Translations under genes and position numbers: made by a program
Shown here: positions 38,053 through 47,386 of the stretch, piece after piece
Numbering within the stretch: position 1 is the first letter of the stretch
Layout: each line of letters begins with the position of its first letter
Source of the DNA: Pseudomonas laurentiana
GTDB taxonomy: Bacteria > Pseudomonadota > Gammaproteobacteria > Pseudomonadales > Pseudomonadaceae
NCBI RefSeq assembly: GCF_014648275.1
Contig: NZ_BMQU01000006.1
Span: 1-64,000, forward strand
Direction: 5' to 3'
DNA: 64,000 nt
Notes under the pieces: model-generated
Database searches by the model: none
Seen by the model: the letters and a program-made list of their open reading frames with translations, nothing else
Told to the model about the DNA's origin: nothing

Positions 38053-39417
38053 ATGACCTCACTGATCGCCGATTGGCGCGACCGCCCGACCCATCGCAAC
38101 GTATGGGCGCTGGCCGCGCCGATGATTCTTTCGAACATCTCCGTACCGCTGGTGGCCTTGGTCGACAGCGCGGTGATCGGCCACCTGCCCCATGCCCACC
38201 AACTCGGCGCCGTAGCCGTCGGAGCCAGCCTCTATACCGTCCTGGCCTGGGTGATGGGGTTCCTGCGCATGGGCACCACCGGTTTTGCCGCCCAAGCCGC
38301 CGGCCGCGAGGACGGCGCGGCCTTGCGCCAGATACTGCTGCAGGGGTTGGCACTGGCGCTGTTCTTCGCCCTGTTGCTGGGCCTGCTGGCGATCCCCTTC
38401 AGCCACCTGGCGTTGAGCGTGATGCAACCCTCGGAGGCGCTGGCACAGACCACCCACGACTTCTTCCAGACCCGCTTGCTCGGCCTGCCAGCCGCCCTGG
38501 CCAGCTTCGCCCTGGTGGGCTGGTTCCTCGGGACCCAGAATGCTCGTGCGCCGCTGGCGATCCTGTTGACCACCAACCTGCTGAACATCGTGCTCAACCT
38601 CTGGTTCGTGATGGGCCTGGACTGGGGCGTCATCGGCTCGGCGCGAGCCTCGGTAGTCGCCGAGTGGAGCGCGGCCCTGCTCGGACTGGCCATGACCCGC
38701 CCGGCCCTGCGCGCCTATCCGGGCAACCTGGCCTGGGCAGCGTTACGCCGCTGGCAAAGCTGGCGACCACTGCTGAGCGTCAACCGGGACATCTTCATCC
38801 GCAGCCTGGCCTTGCAGGCGGTGTTCTTCCTGATCACCGTGCAGGGCGCCCGCTTGGGTGATGCCACCGTCGCGGCGAATGCCCTGCTGCTCAACGGCTT
38901 ACTGCTCACCGCCTACGCACTGGACGGCCTGGCCCACGCCGTGGAAGCGCTCTGCGGCCACGCCATCGGCGCCGGCGACCGTCCTGCCCTGCGTCGCTCA
39001 TTGACCGTGGCGGCGGGCTGGTCCTTGCTGGCGAGCATGGGGTTTGCCGTGCTGTTCATGCTCGGCGGCCACCTGTTCATTGAAATGCAGACCGACATCC
39101 AAAGCGTGCGGGACACCGCTTTCGAGTACCTGCCCTACCTGGCACTGCTGCCGTTGATCGCAGTGTGGAGCTACCTGCTCGATGGCCTGTTCATCGGCGC
39201 TACCCGCGCACGGGAAATGCGCAACGGCATGCTGCTCAGCGTCGCCCTTGCGGTACCCTTTGCCTACGCCGTCAGCGGGTTGGGCAACCATGGGCTGTGG
39301 CTGGGTTTTCTGCTGTTCATGGCCTTGCGCGGCGTAACACTGGGCCTGATGAGCTGGCGGATGCAGCAACGCAATGAATGGTTCAAAGAGCCCACGCACT
39401 CGCTGAAATCTCGTTGA
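38053..39417 (+). CDS. MATE-family efflux transporter (DinF-like)
   Basis: A 454-residue polytopic inner-membrane protein of about twelve helices. MATE features are visible near the start (NISVPLVALVDSAVIGHL) and ALDGLAHAVEALCGHAIG near residue 295. The DinF subgroup exports organic cations or oxidised compounds using Na+ or H+; its substrate is unknown. The ATG at 38053 has an AGGAG site; an upstream in-frame ATG at 37960 would add 31 non-family residues. Confidence 0.9.
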   Translation: MTSLIADWRDRPTHRNVWALAAPMILSNISVPLVALVDSAVIGHLPHAHQLGAVAVGASLYTVLAWVMGFLRMGTTGFAAQAAGREDGAALRQILLQGLALALFFALLLGLLAIPFSHLALSVMQPSEALAQTTHDFFQTRLLGLPAALASFALVGWFLGTQNARAPLAILLTTNLLNIVLNLWFVMGLDWGVIGSARASVVAEWSAALLGLAMTRPALRAYPGNLAWAALRRWQSWRPLLSVNRDIFIRSLALQAVFFLITVQGARLGDATVAANALLLNGLLLTAYALDGLAHAVEALCGHAIGAGDRPALRRSLTVAAGWSLLASMGFAVLFMLGGHLFIEMQTDIQSVRDTAFEYLPYLALLPLIAVWSYLLDGLFIGATRAREMRNGMLLSVALAVPFAYAVSGLGNHGLWLGFLLFMALRGVTLGLMSWRMQQRNEWFKEPTHSLKSR

Positions 39418-39534
39418 TGCCTTCGCAGGCACAAGGCCGTGGGGGCGCTAGCTTGCCAACGATCGCCGAGACCAGTCCCGCCATTACAAAGTGTCACACA
39501 TTAAAGTTGACCGTGAAGGCGCTATCGCCCACAA

Positions 39535-39568
39535 ATTGAATTCCCATGGAGGGGTTTAATTCAAAGCG
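39535..39568. repeat. Short inverted repeat upstream of the toxin-44 gene
   Basis: TTGAATT and AATTCAA flank the segment just before the toxin gene (about 39535-39568). It lies in AT-richer DNA at the edge of the islet. It may be an operator or chance. Confidence 0.3.
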
Positions 39569-39596
39569 CTCTGACGCACCCAAGCAGGAAGCCTTT

Positions 39597-39983
39597 ATGC
39601 ACCCTCCTCAAGCCCCTAATGGCGCTTCGGTTGACTCGAACATGGAGACCGCCAACCTTCAGAAACTCTACTTCAAGAACGGCGGCAGTGCCTTTCTCCT
39701 ATCCTGGTTCTATTCCAAAGTCAGGAATCACGGGGAATGGGACTACAAACAGCATGGACGAAAGTATGAAGCCTTTGGAAACTTCAACTATGGTGCTTGC
39801 GGCATAGCCGCCGGAATATCCGAAAGTGTGCTTCTGAGAGGGGCTGGTTGGGCACAAAGCCGAGCGGGAACCAGCAATGCTCTATTTGGCAACTGGTGGG
39901 AAGACTCACCTTACGGAGATGACCCTCGCGACCAAGAATGGATCAAGGCCGGTATTGAATATGCCCAGTACTCCGGTTACTAA
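39597..39983 (+). CDS. Free-standing polymorphic toxin type 44 domain protein
   Basis: The 128-residue product is nearly all toxin-44 domain (Ntox44/Tox-44): WDYKQ near residue 48, GNFNYGA at 61-67, AGWAQSRAGTS near 83 and the end motif GDDPRDQEWIKAGIEY at 107-122. I assign the family from memory of this pattern. Such domains normally sit at the C-terminus of large Rhs, CDI or other exported toxins; here the short protein has no signal peptide or delivery domain. The ATG at 39597 has an AGGAAG site; an upstream ATG at 39546 lacks one. The base composition is visibly AT-richer than its neighbours, suggesting transfer. It overlaps the next gene by 23 bp. Confidence 0.75.
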   Translation: MHPPQAPNGASVDSNMETANLQKLYFKNGGSAFLLSWFYSKVRNHGEWDYKQHGRKYEAFGNFNYGACGIAAGISESVLLRGAGWAQSRAGTSNALFGNWWEDSPYGDDPRDQEWIKAGIEYAQYSGY

Positions 39984-40395
39984 ATGGCTTCTCGCATGCC
40001 TCGCACTGCTCGTTATCGGGCAGTTCGCATGGATACTCACGGCCACACCTCGAAAGCCGTCGCTCAGCGAAATCATCAACACGACGCCCATTGGTGAACA
40101 CAGTTTGATCTATGAAGCCGCGAGCGATTCGGGTGGTGCTACCGTGGGGCGCACTTACTTTTACTACGTGTTCGAACGCCAGGACAGCCTGGAAAAAGCA
40201 CTAGCAACGCTGCAAGGCCAACCTGCCTTTCTGGTCACCCGTCAGTCCGGCGCAATCGTGTCCGTCAAAGGCCAACAGATTACCGCTCATGCAAAGGACA
40301 CGGTCTATCAGTACTCCAGCTTGGCAGTGCTGCGGGAAAAGGGTCAAACCCTTCCAGTGAACATCGAACTCACGGCAACTCAACCCGAACAATGA
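39961..40395 (+). CDS. Membrane-anchored protein, probable immunity partner of the toxin-44 protein
   Basis: A 144-residue protein with one N-terminal TM helix (about residues 8-28) and a soluble domain of about 110 residues, probably periplasmic (IGEHSLIYEAASDSGGATVGRTYFYYV, split here as IGEHSLIYEA and GGATVGRTYFYYV). Its start lies within the last codons of the toxin gene, the coupling typical of toxin-immunity pairs. Family not recognised with certainty. If it is an immunity protein, its location implies that the toxin acts in the periplasm or is met there on entry; this is inference from topology. Confidence 0.6.
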   Translation: MPSTPVTKWLLACLALLVIGQFAWILTATPRKPSLSEIINTTPIGEHSLIYEAASDSGGATVGRTYFYYVFERQDSLEKALATLQGQPAFLVTRQSGAIVSVKGQQITAHAKDTVYQYSSLAVLREKGQTLPVNIELTATQPEQ

Positions 40396-40444
40396 GCGGT
40401 TCGTACCCCCCATAGCCAACCGGAACGGCAATGGGGGGCCAACC

Positions 40445-40762
40445 TCAGCGCCCCTTGGCTGCGTCCAGGCTTTGCTGCTCCAGGCTATCGAGCAACGCAT
40501 CGACCAGCGCCTTGGCCATTTCCACCGAGTGTAATGTTGCCTGGGCGAAACCTCGCCCGGACTCGCTGGCCTGTTCGACCATCAGCGGCCCCGTCAGGCT
40601 GGCGCACTTGAGATACAACCCGGCATGCACCAGCGCATCCTCAAGGTTGATGCCCGCACGCACGGCAAACAACGGCGGATGGCCAACGTCGCAAAGGCCG
40701 AAAGGCGTTTCGGTGGTTTGAAGGAGATGAAAATCGGGGGGATCAGGAACGATTTTTTTCAT
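40445..40762 (-). CDS. DUF3077 family protein
   Basis: A 105-residue cytoplasmic protein starting MKKIVPDPPDF with the DUF3077 pattern FGLCDVGHPPLFAVRAGINLED (split as FGLCDVGHPPLF and AVRAGINLED) and a helical C-terminus. Function unknown; the family is common in Pseudomonas, often in several copies. The start is set at 40762, after a T-rich leader; an upstream in-frame start at 40897 adds 45 residues unlike the family. It stands between the toxin islet and speA. Confidence 0.75.
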   Translation of the reverse strand: MKKIVPDPPDFHLLQTTETPFGLCDVGHPPLFAVRAGINLEDALVHAGLYLKCASLTGPLMVEQASESGRGFAQATLHSVEMAKALVDALLDSLEQQSLDAAKGR

Positions 40763-41087
40763 GTTGCAACCCTCTGGTGTGATGGGGCTGCCACATGTTC
40801 GTCGCCAAACGAAGGGTGGCAGCTGTACGCAGGTTGGCGAACCGAGACACCAGAACAAACCCGGCAGGGCCGAAGCCCTCCCGCGCACAGCTGCCATGAC
40901 AACGGATGCATGGAGAAACGGTGTGTCGGGTCGCCAAACCCAATCGCTGATTTTCAGCGACTCACCAAGCCTAGTGACGTGCTTCCCCTAGGGCAATCAT
41001 CCGCACAACGACAGATTTCGTAGGATAGGTCCTAGGACAACTGCAGCACCAGCGGCGCTGTGTTGCAGTATTTGTGAAGGCCGACTC

Positions 41088-41125
41088 TCCGCCTGTAGGA
41101 GCCGGCCTTGGCCGCGATGACTGCC
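41088..41125. repeat. REP-like palindromic element in the 40763-41134 gap
   Basis: The segment around CTGTAGGAGCCGGCCTTGGC has the composition and partial palindrome of Pseudomonas REP elements. A single copy is seen, between the DUF3077 gene and the speA 3' end. Nothing else is recognised in this 372-bp gap. Confidence 0.45.
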
Positions 41126-41134
41126 GACGCCGTG

Positions 41135-43048
41135 TTACGAGGACAGGTACGAAGAACGCGTCAGACCCAGGCGCAAGGCATCCAGGAACTGGGTGCGCTC
41201 GCGGGCGCTGATTTTGGCGCTGGCGACCTTGTCGCGGTAGTGCGTCATCAGCTCTTCCGGCGACAGGTGCACGTAACGCAGCATGTCTTCGATGGTGTCG
41301 TGGGTTTCAATACCGGCGTGATACACGCTGCCGTTAGGGTTCTGGTAGATGTTCACCGAATCGGTATCACCGAACAGGTTGTGCATGTCACCCAGAATTT
41401 CCTGATAGGCACCGACCAGGAAGATACCCAGCAGGTAGTCTTCACCTTCGTTGATGCTATGTACCGGCAAGCTGGTCTCGATGCTCTGCTCATCGACGTA
41501 CTGGTTGATCTTGCCATCGGAGTCGCAGGTCAGGTCCTGCAGCACCGCGCGGCGCATCGGCTCTTCGTCGAGGCGGTGCAATGGCAGGATCGGCAATACC
41601 TGGCCAATGGCCCAGGTGTCCGGCAGGCTCTGGAATACCGAGAAGTTGCAGATGTACTTGTCGGCCAGCTTGTCGTTGAGCTCGTCCAGCACCTGACGGT
41701 GCGAACGCTGACGCGCCTTCAACGAATTGTGCAGGCGGCGGCAGACGGCGAAGTAGCACTGTTCAGCCAGGGCTTTCTGGGCCAGGGTGATCTTGCCATC
41801 GGCATACTGGGTAGCGACGTCACTCATGTAGTGCGTGGCACGCCAGTAGGTCTCGGTGACCATCTCGATGTCAGTCGGGCCAAGCAGGTCGATCAGCCAT
41901 TGCACGGTTTCCGGCAGGCTTTCCTTGTCGTCGATGGTCGGCACTTCGTCGTTGTGTTTCTCGACGTCAGTCACCTGCACCACCAATACGGCGTGGTGGG
42001 CAGTCAGCGAGCGACCGCTCTCGGAGAAGATGTGCGGGTGCGGCAGGCCCTGCGCATCACAGAACTCCTTGAGCATGCCGACCACGACACCGGCGTAATC
42101 GTCCATGTCGTAGTTGATCGAACTGGCATTGCGCGAGTGGGTACCGTCGTAGTCCACGCCCAGGCCACCGCCGACGTCGATGTGATCGACTGGCAGGTTA
42201 AGGGCACGCAATTCGCCGTAGTAACGAATGGCCTCCTTGAAACCGTGCTGGTAGTCGGCCAGGTTGGCGATCTGCGAGCCCATGTGGAAGTGCAGCAGGC
42301 GAATACCCTGATCAAGGCCGGCATCGCGGAAGCGCTGCACCACCGAGATCAGTTGTGCCGCCGACAGACCGAACTTGGATTTTTCGCCCCCCGTGTCAGC
42401 CCATTTGCTCGAGGCCAGGGACGATAGGCGCACACGCAGGCCAACCTGCGGCTTGACCTTGAGTTCGGCGGCTTCTTCGATCACCAGCGCCACTTCCGAC
42501 TCTTTCTCGATAACGATAAAGACGTTGTGGCCCAGCTTTTGGCCCATCAGCGCCAGGCGGATGAACTCACGGTCCTTGTAACCGTTGCAAACGATGGTGC
42601 CGCCCTTCGGTGCCAGCGCCAGCACGGCCAGCAGCTCAGGCTTGGAGCCAGCTTCAAGGCCGATGGACACGTCCTGGGTGGCGATGATGTTTTCCACCAC
42701 CGCTTCCTGCTGGTTGACCTTGATCGGGTACAACGCGGTGTACTTGCTCTGGTACTCCAGGCGCGCGATGTTGGCGTCGAAGGCACCGGTCAGTTGGCGT
42801 ACGCGATCCTGCAGAATGTCCGGGAAACGAACCAGCAATGGCAGCGACAAGCCGCTCTTGCGCAGTTCATCGACCTGCTCGAACAGATCAATCGGCGCAC
42901 TGCCCGGCCCGTTGGGGCGTACTTCGACGCGCCCGGCCTCGTTGATCGCGAAATACCCGGCCCCCCAATGGCGAATCCCATACACACTGCGGCTGTCCGC
43001 AACGGTCCATTGGCTGCCATCGTCTTTGCGTGTGCGTCGTACGGACAT
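41135..43048 (-). CDS. speA: Biosynthetic arginine decarboxylase
   Basis: A 637-residue PLP enzyme that decarboxylates arginine to agmatine, the first step of putrescine synthesis. The alanine-racemase-type barrel carries the PLP lysine Lys110 in [19 protein letters not shown] and [11 protein letters not shown] for PLP-phosphate binding, and the C-terminal [22 protein letters not shown] motif region (split [10 protein letters not shown] / [12 protein letters not shown]) is typical of SpeA. Length matches E. coli SpeA (658). It heads no visible operon; sui1 lies upstream 155 bp on the same strand. Confidence 0.95.
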   Translation of the reverse strand: MSVRRTRKDDGSQWTVADSRSVYGIRHWGAGYFAINEAGRVEVRPNGPGSAPIDLFEQVDELRKSGLSLPLLVRFPDILQDRVRQLTGAFDANIARLEYQSKYTALYPIKVNQQEAVVENIIATQDVSIGLEAGSKPELLAVLALAPKGGTIVCNGYKDREFIRLALMGQKLGHNVFIVIEKESEVALVIEEAAELKVKPQVGLRVRLSSLASSKWADTGGEKSKFGLSAAQLISVVQRFRDAGLDQGIRLLHFHMGSQIANLADYQHGFKEAIRYYGELRALNLPVDHIDVGGGLGVDYDGTHSRNASSINYDMDDYAGVVVGMLKEFCDAQGLPHPHIFSESGRSLTAHHAVLVVQVTDVEKHNDEVPTIDDKESLPETVQWLIDLLGPTDIEMVTETYWRATHYMSDVATQYADGKITLAQKALAEQCYFAVCRRLHNSLKARQRSHRQVLDELNDKLADKYICNFSVFQSLPDTWAIGQVLPILPLHRLDEEPMRRAVLQDLTCDSDGKINQYVDEQSIETSLPVHSINEGEDYLLGIFLVGAYQEILGDMHNLFGDTDSVNIYQNPNGSVYHAGIETHDTIEDMLRYVHLSPEELMTHYRDKVASAKISARERTQFLDALRLGLTRSSYLSS

Positions 43049-43202
43049 CGAAGTCCCCTATATAAAAAATCGAAGAACACCGGCCAACCCGGAGCGGGCG
43101 CAGTGTAAATCCTGAAAATGACGGTCTTCCGTGTTCAGGGGTAGACCCTTCCTACGGGAACGAGTTTAGAAACGGGAATGCAAAAAATCGCGACGTGGCC
43201 GA

Positions 43203-43574
43203 TCAGCCACCGGATTTTTTCGCTTTGAAGCCCTGTTTGATCAGTTCCGCCAGTAACAGCTCGACATGATCACCCTGGATCTCGATGACACCGTCCTTCA
43301 ACGCACCACCGGTTCCACAGCGACGCTTGAGCGTGCTGGCCAGATCCTTGAGTGCTTCGAGGGGCAGCGGCACGCCGCTGATGGTGGTAACGGTCTTGCC
43401 GCCACGGCCCTTGCTTTCGCGGCGCACGCGAGCAATGCCATCGCCTTCGGGAATGGCCGTCTGCTTGCAAATGCAGGCATCGATGGGTTGGCTGCAGTCC
43501 GGGCAATGCCGGCCTGCATCGGTGGAGAACACCAGGCCGCCAAGGGCAGCGAATGATGCGGCTTTTTTGGCCAC
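43203..43574 (-). CDS. yciH: Translation initiation factor Sui1/YciH (eIF1 family)
   Basis: A 123-residue protein with an N-terminal CPDC..C.C cysteine motif and the eIF1/SUI1 domain (RRCGTGGALKDGVIEIQGDH, split as RRCGTGGALKDG and VIEIQGDH). Bacterial YciH influences start-codon fidelity during stress. A GTG start at 43574 with GAGG at the right distance is chosen; longer frames upstream would add unrelated residues. It is in the conserved speA-sui1-NUDIX run. Confidence 0.9.
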   Translation of the reverse strand: MAKKAASFAALGGLVFSTDAGRHCPDCSQPIDACICKQTAIPEGDGIARVRRESKGRGGKTVTTISGVPLPLEALKDLASTLKRRCGTGGALKDGVIEIQGDHVELLLAELIKQGFKAKKSGG

Positions 43575-43767
43575 TTTTGATCCTCTATCGTGAGGACAAA
43601 AACTGGTCGATGCCCCGAACAGGATACCGACCGCGAAGCCCCACTCTGGCAGGGGCAGCGCAACCGGGTCTGCGAGCAGTCCCGGCTTTAAAAGGCCGCG
43701 CAGTGTAACGACAAATGCAGCAAATGCTAAGTACAAATCTGCGCCATTTTAGGCAGATTTAGCGACC

Positions 43768-44304
43768 TCAGGATCGCCGGTCGATGTAACGTTTCAGGGC
43801 AGCCAGTGAATCAGGGCAATAGGGCCGTACCAGGCTGTCGGCCAGGACGGTCTCCAGAGGCAGAAAACGCGCCTCGCTGACCTCTTCCGGCTGCAGGCGC
43901 AGGGGGCCGTCCCAGACGGCCGAGAACACCGCGCACCACAGGCGGTTGTCCGGTTGATCGAAGAAAAACCGCTCATGGGCCGTCAGTTCAACGCCCGTCA
44001 CGCCCAATTCTTCCTCCAGCTCGCGCGCAGCCGAGGCCGCGTAGCTTTCGCCAACCGCCACCATGCCGCCCGCGGCCACATCCCAATAGCCGGGATAAAG
44101 CGCCTTGCTCAGCGTGCGCCGATGCACGCACAACTGGCCGGCCGAGTTGAACAGGAGAATAAAGGTGCCGCGACCGATCAGGCCGCGCTCGCGCAACTCG
44201 GCCCGCTGCATCGCCCCCAGCTCGGCATCGTCGCGGTCGACCCAGACGATGCGCTCAGCATCTGAAGCGGCGCGGTGTGCCGCTTCTCGGGAAGAGATGG
44301 CCAT
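43768..44304 (-). CDS. NUDIX hydrolase (YfcD-like)
   Basis: A 178-residue protein with the Nudix box GMVAVGESYAASAARELEEELG (GX5EX7REUXEEXGU pattern, residues about 81-102) inside an IPP-isomerase-like fold (GRGTFILLFNSAGQLCVHRRT). The E. coli relative is YfcD; the substrate is unknown. It starts 4 bp after the DUF2333 stop, so the two are probably co-transcribed. Confidence 0.87.
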   Translation of the reverse strand: MAISSREAAHRAASDAERIVWVDRDDAELGAMQRAELRERGLIGRGTFILLFNSAGQLCVHRRTLSKALYPGYWDVAAGGMVAVGESYAASAARELEEELGVTGVELTAHERFFFDQPDNRLWCAVFSAVWDGPLRLQPEEVSEARFLPLETVLADSLVRPYCPDSLAALKRYIDRRS

Positions 44305-44308
44305 CGGC

Positions 44309-45382
44309 TCAGCCTTGGGACAGCAATTGGCGCAAGTCGATCACTGCGGCGTTGGCCCGGGAAATGTAGTTGGCCATCACCAGCGAGTGGTTGGCCCACA
44401 TGCCGAAACCGCTGCCGTTGAGTACCATCGGGCTCCACAGCGGCTCTTGGGACGCCTCAAGCTCGCGGATGATCTGACGCACGCTGACGGTGGCGTTCTT
44501 CTTCGCCAGCACGTCGGCAAAGTCGACCTCGATGGCGCGCAGCAGGTGCGACAGTGCCCACGCTTGGCCACGGGCCTCGTAGAACACGTTGTCGATCTGC
44601 AGCCACGGGGTCTCGACCACTTCCTCGTCAAGCTGCGGCACCTGGCCTGCAACTACCGACTCGGTCTTCAGGGTGGTGTTGAGCTTGACCCGACCCACAC
44701 TGGCCGACAGGCGTTGGGACAACGAACCCAGACGCGTGGCGACATCGCCCAGCCAGTTGTTCAGGTTGTCGGCACGGGTATAGAACTGCGCGCCCTGCTG
44801 ATCAGGTGAGGCCAGGCGGTTCTGGTAACGGGTCAGGCTGTTGATACCCTCCTGGAACTCAGACTCGCTCGACGGCAAGATCCAGCTCTTGTTGTCGAAG
44901 TTGAAGCGTGGCTCGGCCTTGGCCAGGTCAGCGTCCTCGGTGGACTGCGACTGGGAACGAGCAAAGTCCTTGCGCAGGGCACGGCTCAGGTCACGCACCT
45001 GAACCAGTACGCCGTATTCCCAGCTTGGCATGTTGTCCATCCACAGGCCTGGCGGGAAACGGTCGTTGGAAATGTAGCCACCAGGTTTGTGCAGCAATGT
45101 ACCGGCAACGCTCTTGAGGGTTTCGATGGTGGTGTAGCCGATCACCATCTGCTTGCCAGTGCGCTCAGCCGCAGCCTGGGCGTTCTGCTGAACCGGAAAC
45201 AGGTCGGGCTCCTCGCTCCAGTACCAGCCCAAGGCAATCGTCACCAGCAGGTAGATAGCAATCAGGGTGCCCAGCGCCCGGCTGAACAACAGCCCGCTGA
45301 AGTAGCTGCCCGCTGCCGTTTCACGGGTGCCAGCCCGCTCGCGCGCCTCGGCTTTGCCTGTACGGTTTTTCCAATCCAGCAT
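44309..45382 (-). CDS. DUF2333 family membrane protein
   Basis: A 357-residue protein with one N-terminal TM helix (about residues 33-52) and a long, mostly helical, periplasmic part (YTRADNLNNWLGDVATRLGSLSQRL). DUF2333 is conserved beside the NUDIX gene in Pseudomonas and related bacteria; function unknown. An AAAGGA site precedes the ATG. Confidence 0.85.
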   Translation of the reverse strand: MLDWKNRTGKAEARERAGTRETAAGSYFSGLLFSRALGTLIAIYLLVTIALGWYWSEEPDLFPVQQNAQAAAERTGKQMVIGYTTIETLKSVAGTLLHKPGGYISNDRFPPGLWMDNMPSWEYGVLVQVRDLSRALRKDFARSQSQSTEDADLAKAEPRFNFDNKSWILPSSESEFQEGINSLTRYQNRLASPDQQGAQFYTRADNLNNWLGDVATRLGSLSQRLSASVGRVKLNTTLKTESVVAGQVPQLDEEVVETPWLQIDNVFYEARGQAWALSHLLRAIEVDFADVLAKKNATVSVRQIIRELEASQEPLWSPMVLNGSGFGMWANHSLVMANYISRANAAVIDLRQLLSQG

Positions 45383-45663
45383 GGCATTGTCCTTTCAGTC
45401 ACGTCGGTTCAAGGGTTAGACCGCAAGCCCCCGCATCGTGCCAGCGCACCGTCTGTTTTTCACAGCCGCGTGTCTGCCGGGGTCGGCATCATGCGTTGCA
45501 CTATAAATCAACCCGGCTACTTCGCATAAGCGACTATCCGGTCACAAACTGAATTTGCAGGCAACGCGGTAAATTGACGCAAGGCAGGTGATCGCCTGAA
45601 AAGTAGTGCTAGCATAGAGCCATCACTGGAACTCAGCCTCACCCCTATATAAGTAGTCAGGAT

Positions 45664-47280
45664 ATGACCGAGCCAGAAGACCCAAATCGTGAGCGCCTCA
45701 AACAGCACTTTGCCCAGCGGGTCATCCACCAGGCTCGACAAATACTTGAGATCTGGCAACGCCTGCAACGTAGCGAGTGGTCAAGCAACGACTTCGATGA
45801 GTTGTGCGAAGCCAACCTGCGCCTGCAGCGTTATGCCGAGCGCTTCGATCAGCCCGAACACAGTCAATTGGCCGAGGCAATAGGGCAAACCCTGAAGGCC
45901 ATCGAAGCCAACAGCGCGCGCCTGAGCAGTGGCTTGATCAATGAACTCAACCGCCTGATGCAGCGCCTGTCACGTACAGGCTTGCGTCAGGGTGACCAGC
46001 TTGAGCAGACACCGCTCCCGCCCTTGCGCAAACCGGTTTACATCATGCTGCAAGACTATGACCGGGCCGAGCGACTGGCGACGCAGTTGGAGTTTTTTGG
46101 CCTAGGGGTACAAGCGCTTAGCAGTGCCGAGGCTTTTAGGGCCTCAATGGCCGAACGCTTGCCGGCCGCCATCGTCATGGACGTCGACTTCACCGGCAGC
46201 GGACAAGGCCTGCTCTTGGCGGCCCAGGCTCAACAAGGGCTGGAGCAGCCACTGCCGCTGTTGTTTTTCAGCCTGCACGAGACTGATACGCCGACGCGTC
46301 TCGCTGCCGTTCGCGCCGGCGGCCAGGAGTTCCTGACAGGCACCCTGGAGGCGTCCAGCCTACTGGAAAAAGTCGAGCTGCTGACCAGCGTGACCCAGTA
46401 TGAGCCGTTCAGGGTGCTGGTCATCGACGATTCGCGGGCGCAGGCAATCTACACTGAGCGTTTGCTGAACAACGCAGGCATCGTCACCCGCACCCTCACC
46501 GACCCGATTCAGACCATGGCTGAACTGGCTGACTTCCAGCCAGACCTGATCATCCTTGACCTGTACATGCCAGGCTGCACGGGACCTGAGCTGGCCAAGG
46601 TCATCCGACAAAACGACCGTTATGTCAGCGTGCCGATCATTTATCTGTCGGCCGAGGACGACCTGGACAAGCAGCTCGAAGCCATGAGTGAGGGTGGCGA
46701 TGACTTCCTGACCAAACCCATTCGCTCGCACCACCTGATCACCACGGTGCGCAACCGCGCAGCACGGGCACGCAACCTCAATGCACGTATGGTTCGCGAC
46801 AGCCTCACCGGCCTGTACAACCACACGCATATCCTGCAACTGCTGGAAGACTGCAGTTTCCGGGCTCGTCGCGAAGAGCGGCCGCTGAGTTTTGCGATGC
46901 TCGACATCGACCACTTCAAGAAGGTCAACGACAGCCATGGCCACCCCATGGGCGACCGTGTGATCAAAAGCCTGGCGCTGTTTCTGAAACAACGCCTGCG
47001 CAAGACCGACTTCATCGGTCGCTATGGCGGTGAAGAGTTTGCGATTGTCATGCCCAATACGGACCTGAATGCTGCACACAAAGTGCTCGATGAGATCCGA
47101 CGACGCTTTGCCGAGATCCACTACCCGGCCCAGCCCCGTGATTTGTTCTGCACCTTCAGTGCCGGGGTTGTACAACTGAGCGACGGGCTCGATGCACTGA
47201 ACATGGCAACCGCCGCCGATGAAGCGCTGTACCGAGCCAAGGCGGCAGGACGCAATACGGTGCTGCGCAGCGAACGATAA
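45664..47280 (+). CDS. gcbA: Response-regulator diguanylate cyclase GcbA
   Basis: A 538-residue protein that makes c-di-GMP. An N-terminal helical segment (1-110) precedes a degenerate receiver-like domain (about 120-240) and a full receiver domain (about 250-370, phospho-acceptor Asp in LDLYMPG). The C-terminal GGDEF domain has the active-site GGEEF and an inhibitory I-site RKTD five residues upstream. GcbA promotes initial attachment in Pseudomonas and is the neighbour of ctpL. AGGAT precedes the ATG. Confidence 0.92.
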   Translation: MTEPEDPNRERLKQHFAQRVIHQARQILEIWQRLQRSEWSSNDFDELCEANLRLQRYAERFDQPEHSQLAEAIGQTLKAIEANSARLSSGLINELNRLMQRLSRTGLRQGDQLEQTPLPPLRKPVYIMLQDYDRAERLATQLEFFGLGVQALSSAEAFRASMAERLPAAIVMDVDFTGSGQGLLLAAQAQQGLEQPLPLLFFSLHETDTPTRLAAVRAGGQEFLTGTLEASSLLEKVELLTSVTQYEPFRVLVIDDSRAQAIYTERLLNNAGIVTRTLTDPIQTMAELADFQPDLIILDLYMPGCTGPELAKVIRQNDRYVSVPIIYLSAEDDLDKQLEAMSEGGDDFLTKPIRSHHLITTVRNRAARARNLNARMVRDSLTGLYNHTHILQLLEDCSFRARREERPLSFAMLDIDHFKKVNDSHGHPMGDRVIKSLALFLKQRLRKTDFIGRYGGEEFAIVMPNTDLNAAHKVLDEIRRRFAEIHYPAQPRDLFCTFSAGVVQLSDGLDALNMATAADEALYRAKAAGRNTVLRSER

Positions 47281-47315
47281 AGGCAAAGTGCCATTTTTTT
47301 AGTTGTTCCGCGCTT

Positions 47316-47333
47316 TCGTCATAACCTCGTCAT
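47316..47333 (+). promoter_or_regulatory. PhoB box upstream of ctpL
   Basis: Two identical 7-mers TCGTCAT (47316-47322 and 47327-47333) are separated by 4 bp and followed by AT-rich DNA, the direct-repeat design of PHO boxes (consensus CTGTCAT-N4-CTGTCAT). It lies 54 bp before the ctpL start. Each repeat matches the consensus at five of seven positions. Confidence 0.75.
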
Positions 47334-47386
47334 AAAAACGCAATAACTTCAGAGGCTTACCACTCCGCCGTTGGTAGACCCTGGAT

